From contig OX439035.1 of the NCBI GenBank assembly GCA_949317995.1, positions 81,469,959 through 81,533,958 on the forward strand: a stretch of 64,000 nt of DNA, read 5' to 3'. How positions within the stretch are numbered: the first letter of the stretch is position 1; the number at the start of each line of letters is the position of its first letter. The position numbers were made by a program, and so were the translations under genes. Below, piece by piece: positions 1 through 9,498 of this stretch. The notes beneath the pieces were generated by a model. It saw nothing but the letters and a program-made list of their open reading frames with translations, made no database searches and had not been told where the DNA came from. This stretch comes from Acholoe squamosa. Its lineage: Eukaryota; Annelida; Polychaeta; Phyllodocida; Polynoidae.

Positions 1-847
1 CAAAAAGAAGCCTGTGGATTACTATGGATACTGCCCTGAGGCAACAGCAGCAGTTCAGGGGTATTTTAGATGCATCATTTTAGATCCTGAGAGCAGCAGT
101 GGCCCTTTTCAAAAAGGGTTAAACGGGTATAGGTAGGATAGAGTAGTAGTGCTCCCTTATAGTGGCCTGGACATCACCTTGATTTTACACTGACATTGAT
201 GGCAGTGACACTCATTGAGTGAGATGTCTGAGGAATGCATGCATGTAGGGCCTATAGGTAATAAATTTATGTCAGATGAATGCATTAAACTTCCCTACCT
301 TTACAAATCTTTTTACAAAAGTTTTTGTTCATGCCAAAACCAAAGCATATTGTGATTTCTTGATGACATGATGTCATGCAGCCCATGACCCCCCCTCCCC
401 CCCTTGTCATGCTTGGTCATGGCAAGTGGGACCCCCCCTCCCCCCCTCCTGCATGACGTCATTTGTACACAGCCCCTTTTAATTCCCCCCATAAATTTAA
501 GGTTAGGTTTTTCCTGCCTGCAACGAGTTCCCTGTGTGTGGGTAAAAGATGACTGATTGGATTTTCCGATTTTTCAACATTTTCTCTCAATCTTTGATGT
601 ATTCAACCCCTACAAGGTTGATAACAAACACTATGCCTACTTAAATAGCATATTTTTGTGGGTTAAGATAGAGAATTAAGAATAGGACAGAAGATTTTAG
701 TTTGCCCTCATCCCCACTACCCGGTATAGACCCTTTGCCAGTTGTCGCACATGCGCGACTTCTACCAGAGTTTTGGTCCCCTGCCACAGATGTACATTCA
801 AGCTGCAAACTGCTGCAATTAACTCTGGGACTTGTGCTTTTTATTTT
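1..847. other. Leading non-coding stretch
   Basis: No gene is recognised. One frame is open from the window edge for about 44 codons on the plus strand (2-136), which could be the tail of a last exon lying mostly outside the window, but nothing in it is recognisable. Two C-rich tracts lie near 390-445. The rest looks like ordinary intergenic sequence. Confidence 0.4.
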
Positions 848-920
848 GGGTATGGTCTCTCATAGAATGTCTAAAATAAATTTCATCTGATGTTTGATTT
901 TTAGAGAGACCAATATTAAT

Positions 921-1101
921 GAGTGAGTGAGTAATAGATGTTTAATGCCATTTCGACAGCTGAGGTCATATTCATGGCGAGAACTACATTACACAATTTC
1001 AGAGGAATGTGTCAGTGCCCATACATATGTGCACCACACACATCCTGAGGGGATAGGAAAGAGGAGAAATAGACCCTTTTAAGTGGGCTAGGGAGGCCGG
1101 T
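921..1101 (-). mobile_element. Family E SINE-like retroposon, copy 1
   Basis: A 181-bp insert flanked by an exact 11-bp direct repeat CCAATATTAAT (910-920 and 1102-1112). The opposite foldback arm near 2249-2280 has the uninterrupted version, so the insertion can be read directly. In sense orientation (minus strand) it ends GGCGTTAAAC-type sequence followed by a short simple repeat of ACTCACTC. Two related copies lie at 11250-11434 and 12449-12629. The long target duplication and simple 3' tail indicate retroposition by LINE machinery. Confidence 0.75.
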
Positions 1102-1489
1102 CCAATATTAATCGAAGATGAATATGTTGCATCATAATATTGGACCCACACCTCAGGTACCACATTCAATGAAGCCACTCTCTCTCATCTGAGGATCCCT
1201 CTCTCAGCTTGTGTCAGTGTGTGTTGTTAATGTTTTCAGGGATTGGTCATTTTTTAACGGGGGGGGGGGGGGGGGGGTCGGTGAAATTCCGCACATGCGC
1301 AGTGAAAATTTTTCCGTCTCCCCCCTCCGAGGGGTCTGAAATTTTTCCGTCCCCCCCTTTATGCTATAGTCGCGCGCTGGCTTTTTCGCTCAAAAGGGGC
1401 GAACAAATTTTTGTCCCCCCCTTAGAGGGGTCTGAAATTTTTTTGTCCCCCCCAAACCCACCAACCCCTCCCCTCTCCAGGTAGCATAA

Positions 1490-1779
1490 GGGAGTGGTCA
1501 TTATTTATCAACAGGGGGGGTGGTGGGTTTGAGGGGGGGGCGTAAAATTTCAGACCCCTCCCGAGGGGGGGGCTAAAAAGATTTTGACCCCTCTTTTTAT
1601 CAAAAAAGTCCTCGCGCTACTATAGATCAAAGAGGGCCGCGAAAACTCTCCACACCTCCGGCACGGGGGGGGCGCAAAACATTTTGACTGCTGTCATAGG
1701 GGGGTGAAAAAATTTCCATGCGTCCACGTGAAAACCCACCAACCCCCCCCCCCCCTGTTGATAAATAATGACCACTCCC
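1490..1779. mobile_element. Family A G-rich MITE, complete copy
   Basis: The terminal inverted repeats begin GGGAGTGGTCATTATTTATC and end with the reverse complement. They are flanked by a TAA duplication (1487-1489 and 1780-1782). The inside has long G and C runs and no coding capacity. A 3-bp TTA/TAA target and ends starting GGG fit the PIF/Harbinger superfamily. It is nested in the loop of the 848-2335 foldback. Confidence 0.75.
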
Positions 1780-1782
1780 TAA

Positions 1783-2010
1783 CGTTGGGCCGACGTTGGC
1801 CCAACCATCGGCTTTAGGCCCTACATATGTAAAGCCGATGGTTGGCCCAACCATCGGCTTTACATAGGCTGCCCATCCTGCCTACATAGGCCCGACAGTG
1901 CCAACCAAATGCCAACATTGGCCTGACGTTGGCTGGCCGACCATTTGCCAATGTTGATGTCTGCCGACCAAAGGCCAACGTTAGGCCGGATGGGCAGCCT
2001 ATGCCAGCGC
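1783..2010. repeat. Palindromic TTGGCCCAAC repeat cluster
   Basis: Repeated GTTGGCCCAAC, AACCATCGGCTTT and CCAACATTGGCC words occur in both orientations. The same vocabulary fills the element at 47243-47425, so this is probably a copy of that family that has lost its ends or been absorbed into the surrounding foldback. Confidence 0.6.
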
Positions 2011-2942
2011 GCGACTATAGCATAAAAGGGGGGATGGAAAAATTTCAGACCCCTCGGAGGGGGGAGACGGAAAAATTTTCGCCGCGCATGTGCGGAATTT
2101 CACCGACCCCCCCTGTTAAAAAATGACCAATCCCTAAAAACATTAACCACACACACTGACACAAGCTGAGAGAGGGATCCTCGGATGAGAGAGAGTGGCT
2201 TCATTGAATGTGGTACCTGAGGGGTGGGTCCAATATTATGATGCAACATATTCATCTTTGATTAATATTGGTCTCTCTAAAATTCAAACATCAGATGAAA
2301 TTTATTTTAGACATTCTATGAGAGACCATACCCTATGGTTTTGGAGGCCTATTACCTGGGTAGCTCACCAGTATGTCTATGCATAAGCGGGTACAAATGA
2401 TGTCATGCAGGAGGGGGGATTGGCCTGGAATGACGGAATTAATTTTCTATATGGTAACTCAACATTCCAAAATAATATCAAAAATTGGCAAAAAAACGTG
2501 ACAAGGGAGGGGGGAGGGGTCAAAGATGGTCTAAGGGGAGTAGAGTGGCTTCCTTGGCACAGGTTGAAGCACAACACAATTGACACTCAATCCACATGGA
2601 TTTAGTGAATTTCCAGCAAACATCCATAGCTTTTTGTACTCAGGAATGAATAATAATAAAAATGCCACATTTAAACCTCTCCCTATTATCTAGATATAGC
2701 ATAAATTCAAGTGTATATTGCAGTGCTTTCACTGCTGCGCCGGGGACCGGAACTCTGGTGGAACTTGCGCATGCGCGACAACCGGCAATCCCTCTATGTC
2801 TACACGCACCGTTGCAACTTGTAAAATATAAACAAATGCATTCATTGGATAATACAGGTCACGTGACATACCTCACTGTTGCTCCTGGACAGGAAATGTT
2901 CTAAAACATGTAGTATTATGGGAAACCCTAATGCTCTGAATA

Positions 2943-3679
2943 GGAGTGGTCATTATCTACCAGCGGGGGGGGGGGGGGGGGGGGGGGGTTCGTGTGGCCA
3001 CACTAAATGTTTTACGCCTCCCGTCAACAACAGCACCCCCTCCCCCACACCCTTCTTTGATCTAGTAGCGTGCAGGCTTTTTTGCTAAAAATAGGCTAAA
3101 TTTTTTATGCTTCTCCCCCCCCCCTCCCGCTTAGGAAGGGTCAAAAGCCCGGGGGGGCCACTCTCAGATTTATGGATACCATGTGTGTACATCATCTTGC
3201 CTCTGGTACCCCTTTTAGAGGGGTAGAATTTATCAAAAATACCCCCCTTTTAGCGGGATCCCACCAAAAATTTGTAAGAAATCACACCCTATTTTGACAG
3301 GACCCACCTTCATTTACAAAAATGATACCCATTTTGGCGTGTTGCCCTTTAAAATGTTGAGGAAAGGAAGTAGGTGAGCCGTGGAAAATCAATAAAATGT
3401 GCCCTCTTTTCACTTAAAGTTTTTGAAAAGTTGGTTTGTTTTTTGGGGTCTAAAATCATACCCCTTTTTGCCCAAAATACCCAAAAATATACCCCTATCA
3501 ACGGATCCGGCAGGACCCGCCCCCAAACACAAAAAGGTACCCCTTTCCCTCTAGTTTTTGTACGCACATGGTTAATATAGATCATATAGGAAGTGCCCCC
3601 CCCCCCCGGGGTCAAAAGTTTTTACGCCCACCCCCTCAAACCCCCACCCACCAACCTGTTGATAAATAAGAGCACTCCC
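2943..3679. mobile_element. Family A G-rich MITE, long copy
   Basis: The left end is GGAGTGGTCATTAT followed by a G run of about 20, and the right end is GTTGATAAATAAGAGCACTCCC. An ATA duplication flanks it (2940-2942 and 3680-3682). The interior of about 700 bp contains a block of repeated CCCCTTTT and GGGGT words not seen in the short copies. Short open frames inside it follow the repeat composition and are not genes. The sequence 2336-2942 before it shows no gene. Confidence 0.65.
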
Positions 3680-4251
3680 ATAATATACCCGGCATTTCTT
3701 ATCTGAGGAGGGCTGATGGAATCACGAAATGATGAATGTATGAATTTGCGCTCTTCTCTTGTGTGCGGTGGCGATCATGGGGTGGGTGAGTTTGATGAGA
3801 GGGGTGGGCAAGTTGTTTTTTTGACCGGGTAGCCAAAAGGGTTAAAACATGGTGATTAAGAGTAATGGTGAAGTCATTACAGATGGACAGATTTTGTCAT
3901 CGATTCTGAAGAGCATGACACATTTTACAGAGGAAACTTCCTGTCCTTTATTACATATATAATGACGGAGATAAACGTACATACATGTACCTGTATTACC
4001 GGTACATCGAAAGCACCATATACGCAATAAACAATTAATTGGTCATGCTGAATTAAGAGTTAAAGTATAGGTTTATCACAGTTCCATGAACATGCAATTG
4101 GTTAGTGGCAGTGTATGTAAAAAAAATAGAAGAAAGAAAATAAACATGTTTTCATTGGTCAGTACCCAGTACCGGGTAGCCTGGTACATCTGCAGCAACC
4201 AAATGGTATCCAGTAGTCTTGTTAAATAACAATCTATGTGAATCCCATGGG
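3680..4251. other. ALKBH1 3' flank with poly(A) signal
   Basis: No coding potential is evident. On the minus strand an AATAAA lies at 3952-3947, about 300 nt after the ALKBH1 stop codon, so most of this stretch is probably ALKBH1 3' UTR followed by spacer. Confidence 0.5.
3947..3952 (-). terminator. Candidate ALKBH1 poly(A) signal
   Basis: AATAAA in the minus orientation, the first canonical hexamer after the ALKBH1 stop codon at 4254-4252. It implies a 3' UTR of roughly 320 nt. Confidence 0.5.
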
Positions 4252-7200
4252 CTATTCTGGTTGGACATCTCCTTGTCCTTCCTTGGGAAAAGTTTGTCCT
4301 TCCGGTAGAACTTGGCGTATGTTCATATTTATTCTCGATGTTCTGAGGTAGTCCCAGAAATCACCAACTTCAAGTCCAATTAATACTCCATCCATTTCCT
4401 TGTTCAGTTCTTCTATATCATTTGAGAAGTCGTTAGTATTGCAAGTATTCCATTTTTTGTCAGACTCCTCAGACCCGGTTGTCTCATATGGCCTCTTTAA
4501 TTTAATCATGTATTGACTGACATCACAGGAGTCTGGGAGTATCTTGGGAATAGCGTGATATGACAAGCGTGCAGGCCCTTCCATAACAGCGACATCCCCA
4601 CTCCGTAAATACATAGTAATAGGTTTAGTTTCTTTAGTTGGGCCCCCAAGCATGAAAAGGGCAGTTTGTCCAAAGCTGAAAGAGAGAAGTAGGCTTCAGA
4701 AAGATAATACAATAACGCAAGAGAGTTGAGCGATGGAGTCGCTTGTAACTCAAAGTACTTTTTCTTTCTTTTCTTGGAGTGCTGATCATTTGTACATAGA
4801 GGGAGGTAAGTGTGGAAGTGAGAATATCGATGAATATTTATCATATTTACTAGAAATTCCCTGAGAATTTATGTTCAGACCTTAAAAGAGCAGGATATAT
4901 AAATCTGTCTTTCTAGTGAAATCCTTGAACACAGGTTTCTCAAAGTTAGGCCACACCAAAAAAAATAAGTTGGTCTATGTATCGTCCTCTCTTCAGTTTA
5001 CAAGTTTTCTCTTTGTGGTGTTTGGCAAAATTAAAAAAAAAAATTTGTTCACTCGCCTCAATTTCCCAGCAAGGAATCCATTGGACGCCAAAAAATTCTT
5101 AAAAAAAAAAAAAAAAAAAAAATTCGCTTGCTAGCACCATTTTTTCAAAACCAAAATCCATGGACCAACTTATTTTTTTGGTGTGGCCTTATCTCTAGAC
5201 TTTGACATTGCCATAGAAAAGCGTTGCATATCGAGTTTTACTTATTTCTGTGTTATTTCCCCATAAATCTATATAACTGTAATGCATTACCAACGGTGCC
5301 TTACCTAATAGATAGAAGTGGAGACTGGTGGTCAAGTTCCGAGTGGTCAGTGTGACCTGCTAATGTTGAGTCTAGATGGTAGTAATTTACGATTGCTGCC
5401 TCAGCCTTGTACAAAGGCCACCCTAAACATGTGGATATATACTGAGACAGAATCTTCATATCACTGGCCATTGGTGTAACGTTTGCTGAGCTGTATTTCT
5501 GGAAAATGAAGACTGTTACATTTAAAGATCAACGGAGAGATGATTGATAAAAAGAAACACGTGAAGTAAGACGTCATACATACTATGACAAAACTATTCA
5601 TTTTGTAAAATTTTTCTACATATAAACAATTACAGTTATGCCAGCATGTCGATGGGTTTGTTACGATTATAACGGGTTGGTATCACATGGAGTACCGGTA
5701 ATAATTGTCCAGTGAACATTGATATATTCCATAGCTATGAAGGACTTAGGACTCTACCTTCGTATTCCAATCATGATGGTAACCAAGAGTTACCCAGCGT
5801 AGTCTATGCATAAGGGTTTTCGTAAACAGGTTGGTGTCTTTCCTGAAAACATGGCAGAAAAGATTATGAATTCATTCTTTATACTTTTTTATCTTTGTTT
5901 TAAAACAGCGGTATGCCTGATATAACAAAGATAGAATAAGATTATAAGAAACAATACCATAAGACCTCGCATATAAGGCGCGGCTTATACACGAGGATAA
6001 GCTGTAGCTTCACTTTATGGAATCTGCCTGAAGTCAGAGTGTGTCTTATAGGCAAGGATGTATTATAGGAAAGTCGTAAACTGTTCAAAGTCAATCCCTA
6101 GCTGCGGCTTAAAGCTTTTCTTTCAAATCAGGGTGCGCCTTATACGCAAGGGGCGCCCTATATAACCGAGGTATACATAAGGCATTACGGTAGTATTACA
6201 ATACTGGATATAGTAAGAACTATCGATGTGTGGCCAGAAGTGGGATTTGCAATGGTTTGAATGACCCTTGTTTTAAAACAATGCAATACACATTGAATGA
6301 ATTTTTTTTTCATTACCTTTGACGAATACTATCATGCCAAATACTAAAGTTTGCTTCTATCTTCATATGGGCATCAAGGTTGCTCATGTTAGGCTTCATA
6401 GAGTAATCTTCTAGACATCGCTTTATCCAATACGACTGGTATTCATCACGAAATGGATTTCTTATAAATGTAAATCCTGAAATGACAGACGTTGGTGAGA
6501 ACAGGACAAGCTAGGACAGGCACAAGTGCAATGGCTTTTACATTTACTAAGTATAACTATAAAGAGATATAATATACATTAATCAAACCTACTATGGCAC
6601 CCGTCATCAAGCGATGCCCTCTAAGTTGTATTACGATATTTCAGATATTTAAATTGATTGATTGATTTGTTTAACATCAAAAAGTGGGATCCCCACTTCA
6701 TGGGACTGCCTCATTAGTTTGCGGACATAAATCCTTTTTTTCTCAGTTCGGACAGGTATTTAGAAGATGCTTGTCTATACAGCTATCAGATATGTAAAGG
6801 CGACTAGTTAAGTTAAGTACATGTACTAAGTACCATAAACTCCCGCGTATAAGACGCGTCCTCTACGCCAAACAAATGCCTGGTGCGTCTTATAGGATTT
6901 TTTCAAGTTGGGTGTGCGTCTTATACGAGGGGTAATTTTACTATAGAACAGTACTGGATTGACAAAAATCACCCTTAAAATGTGCGTCTTATACACGAAA
7001 ATGCATGTGCTAAGTTTGGGGTGCGTCTTATACGCGCAGCGCGTCTTCTATGCAGGAGATTACGGTAGCTAAAATCTCTTTGCACTTACCTGGAAACTTT
7101 GCATGCTTGAACACCTTCCATTCTTCAACTGGCTTGAGACAAGATAACTGTGGTATTTCTGCTGATGGCTGCAGTTGCGAAATGATGATCTGAAAGGGAA

Positions 7201-9294
7201 ATGGTCTCAAAAGTTTTAATGACCACTCACAAATCACCTGCAGAGATCTCACTCTATATCTGCATACCGGTATATGTTGATGCAGGGTAATAGTATTTAG
7301 TAATTTTATATAAGAGGGCACTAAGATATATATGCACATAAATCTACATACGCAGAATTTGATTTTTTCCCCCTTGCAATTTATGAATGTATCACCAGTT
7401 ATGTAACCATGCTGTAAACATTGATTAGGACATTATTTGGGAAGCCTGAATAAGGCTCCCAAGGACAGGTTAGTCCTATTCACATTAATAAAACTACCTT
7501 GACAAAGGGTTGAAAAACCCGAAACATGTCGGTGAAAAGTTAATTCATTCTCCTTTTGGATTATTTAATGGAATATACCAAGTGAAACTGAAGAAGTTAG
7601 GGAATATTTAACAACCTTCAACATTCTAAATTGAATTGTATGAATTGATGCTCAAAATTAAGTATTCAGTTGAAGACACCCTTCCCCGGATTTGTGGTCA
7701 CCTCTAAGTACGGTCACAGTTCCTGAAGGGTATTCCTAAAGAATGTTTCCCAAGAAAGATATCTAGATTACTAGACTTCCTCAACAGGCCCATTCTTGTC
7801 TTTTAGCTAATTCATGATAACTTAGTATTCTTGTATAACAGTATTTGATGAATTTGCTGATGAGTATTTATCTACTGGGAAGACCTGGGTTAACCCAATG
7901 GGATCCCATTCCAAGCCATGCATACCATACCCCTCCCCCCCCGCAATATCAGATAAAGAGTGTCAGTATGGAATGATGCGCTGCAGTTGGTTCTTGAATT
8001 GGCTATATTTAGTTTTGAACCCCCCCCCCCCAAGTGTGAAGGTTTATTGAATTCTGACCCCCCCCCCCACCACAACCACCACCAAGGAGCTCTTTTTCAA
8101 AAATGCCCCCCCCCCCTAAATCTAACAAGCCCCTCCCCACCTGTCAATAAATGACTCAGTCCTTACATGGGCTGCAACTGGTAGACAGCAGGCTCCGACC
8201 GCTCGCCCTCTCCAGCCCCCCACAGTACGGGCTGGCTTAAAGGGGGGCTGGCACCGCAAACTAACAACATGGGTACCGATTCAAACAGCGATCATAAAAT
8301 CGCGGGAACTAGCGGAAGAATCGCAATGCCCTGATTGGTCAATTAGTGGTCACGTGGCCTTTTAATGCGGGCATGCATTCACCGTGCCAGGGCCCCTTAC
8401 TGTGAATCATAGCCCAGATGGCGAGCTAATCATCCCAGCAGATGCTTCACTTTGGGACTGATAAATCCTCAGCTTGGAGAGTGAATACACATCCCAGATC
8501 AATCAGATTCTTATCTTCATCAAAGAGGATTAATTAAGTAAGAAATCAATAAACTTGAATACACATCAAGATTCAAGTGGAATATAGAGTTGATCCCAGG
8601 CTATTGAACTGTTATCAATAAACGCTGACCGAGGCTGGGTAGACTGTTCTAACACTCGAGTGCAGTTGGGTCGCCTTTCCTGCAATCTGATTGGTCAAGA
8701 GCGCATGTTGGGTCAGGGGACCCAGTGAAAGCACTTCCAGTCTCACTTCCTGTTTGTGGATTTCCTTCTTATTTGTGAATTATTTTGAGGAAAATCAAAC
8801 TTTTTTCTCATGTCAGAACATAAACAAAGCCCTCAGATGCAAGTTTGTACCCTGCCCTCGGCCTTTGCCTGATCGCGTTCGGCGATCTTGGCCCTGGGCA
8901 AAGCCCTCGGGTCAGGGTACAAACTCGCATCTTTGTGCTGTTATTACCTCCCGGCCCCCAAAGCCAAAGACACACTCAACAGAGCTTGATATAAGCTTGG
9001 GACCCGGGGCTGGGGATCCCTTCCCTCACAACCAGGCGACGCTGGGTACGAGTTTAAGCCAAAGCCATGGAGGTAAAACTACGACTGGGCGATAATAAGA
9101 GAATCCTTACCATATGGGCTACAAACCATAATCACTAAGTACCGTACCTGTTTGTCATCGTTAATTCCAAAATCTACTACATTGATTAGATCAGGTGGTG
9201 GCTTCCTGCTTTTGTAATACTTGAAATCAACTTTAAACTGATCAGCAATCTCTGCTATGGACTGAGAAGGCGTGTCCTCCAAGGGCGCCGCCAT
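4252..9294 (-). CDS. ALKBH1: Nucleic acid dioxygenase ALKBH1
   Basis: Six exons on the minus strand: 9294-9148, 7189-7090, 6476-6317, 5842-5758, 5498-5305, 4675-4252. They total 1110 nt (369 aa; human 389) with all splice phases closing. Iron ligands fit the AlkB fold: H213 and D215 in the HTD motif of exon 5, and H269 in exon 6 (YHAIP), with the same 56-residue H-to-H spacing as human H231/H287. R343 and R349 in RINMNIR match the 2-oxoglutarate-binding arginines. About 23 extra residues lie between H269 and R343 relative to human. The family is a 2-oxoglutarate/Fe(II) demethylase acting on tRNA and DNA in nucleus and mitochondria. The start overlaps an AAGATGGCGGC motif; SLIRP starts 204 bp away on the other strand. 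Introns carry several MITEs. Confidence 0.95.
4949..5188. mobile_element. MITE with GGCCACACC ends (ALKBH1 intron 5)
   Basis: A 240-bp element whose ends begin GGCCACACCAAAAAAA and end in the reverse complement, with about 27 bp of inverted repeat. It is flanked by TTA on both sides (4946-4948 and 5189-5191). It is AT-rich inside with an A-run of about 20, and has no open frame of interest. The 3-bp TTA target again fits a PIF/Harbinger-type MITE, but the ends differ from family A. Confidence 0.75.
5957..6193. mobile_element. Diverged family B element (ALKBH1 intron 3)
   Basis: It starts TACCATAAGACCTCGC and ends GCATTACGGTA, and contains several GCGCCTTATACGC-type words. It is more diverged than the copy at 6831-7067. 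Confidence 0.55.
6831..7067. mobile_element. Family B TA-flanked MITE (ALKBH1 intron 2)
   Basis: About 237 bp, from TACCATAAACTCCCGCG to GGAGATTACGGTA. Internally the word GCGTCTTATACGCG and its variants recur in both orientations. The flanking TA at each end is the likely target duplication. Six near-complete copies of this family are present in the window. Confidence 0.75.
7915..8160. repeat. Family C C-rich element, partial (ALKBH1 intron 1)
   Basis: Contains the block ATATTTAGTTTTGA followed by a C run, GTGTGAAGGTTTATTG, and the end AATAAATGACTCAGTCCTTA. The same ordered blocks occur at 25265-25764 and 29812-29955. Open frames on both strands here are products of the homopolymer runs. 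Confidence 0.6.
8835..8932. repeat. GC-rich hairpin (ALKBH1 intron 1)
   Basis: The left arm from AGATGCAAGTTTGTACCCTG pairs with the right arm CAGGGTACAAACTCGCATCT around a short centre near 8880, with further pairing inside (GGCCTTTGCC with GGGCAAAGCC). It is an imperfect stem of about 43 bp, probably the core of a small foldback MITE. Confidence 0.6.
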
Positions 9295-9498
9295 CTTTAA
9301 CCGCGAACTTTGCCGAAGGATTAAACTTTTTTTTAAAAAAACTCTCCAACTTTACGAAGTGTTTCTATAGAGTTAATGATTATATCAAACTACCATAGTA
9401 TGTTCTATAGCTATGCACACAAACAAAATTTATAAAAATCCTACAATTCTCACCACCGGAAACTTACGAAGTGAAGGACAGACTCAAACAAACTCAAC
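9295..9498. promoter_or_regulatory. Divergent promoter, ALKBH1/SLIRP
   Basis: The two start codons are 204 bp apart on opposite strands, so both 5' UTRs and core promoters must fit here or in the first exons. No obvious TATA box is placed for either gene. The ALKBH1 start sits in AAGATGGCGGC, which matches the YY1 initiator core. An ETS-like CCGGAAAC lies near 9456. Bidirectional use is inferred from geometry. Confidence 0.6.

Larger units (their letters stand above)
848..2335. mobile_element. Long foldback (inverted-repeat) element with nested insertions
   Basis: The left end starts GGGTATGGTCTCTC and the right end is its reverse complement. The arms pair almost throughout: 848-920 plus 1102-1381 against about 2005-2335. 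The left arm is interrupted by a retroposon (921-1101). The inner arms carry the GGGATTGGTC / GACCAATCCC boundary at 1239 and 2134, which resembles the ends of family A. The loop (1382-2004) holds a complete family A element and palindromic TTGGCCCAAC repeats. No transposase is encoded, so this is a non-autonomous DNA element; the family is an inference. Confidence 0.75.

Noticed and set aside
1209-3615. Several open frames of 60-90 codons
   Set aside because: They run through homopolymer tracts and inverted repeats of MITEs and read as Gly, Pro and Ser strings.
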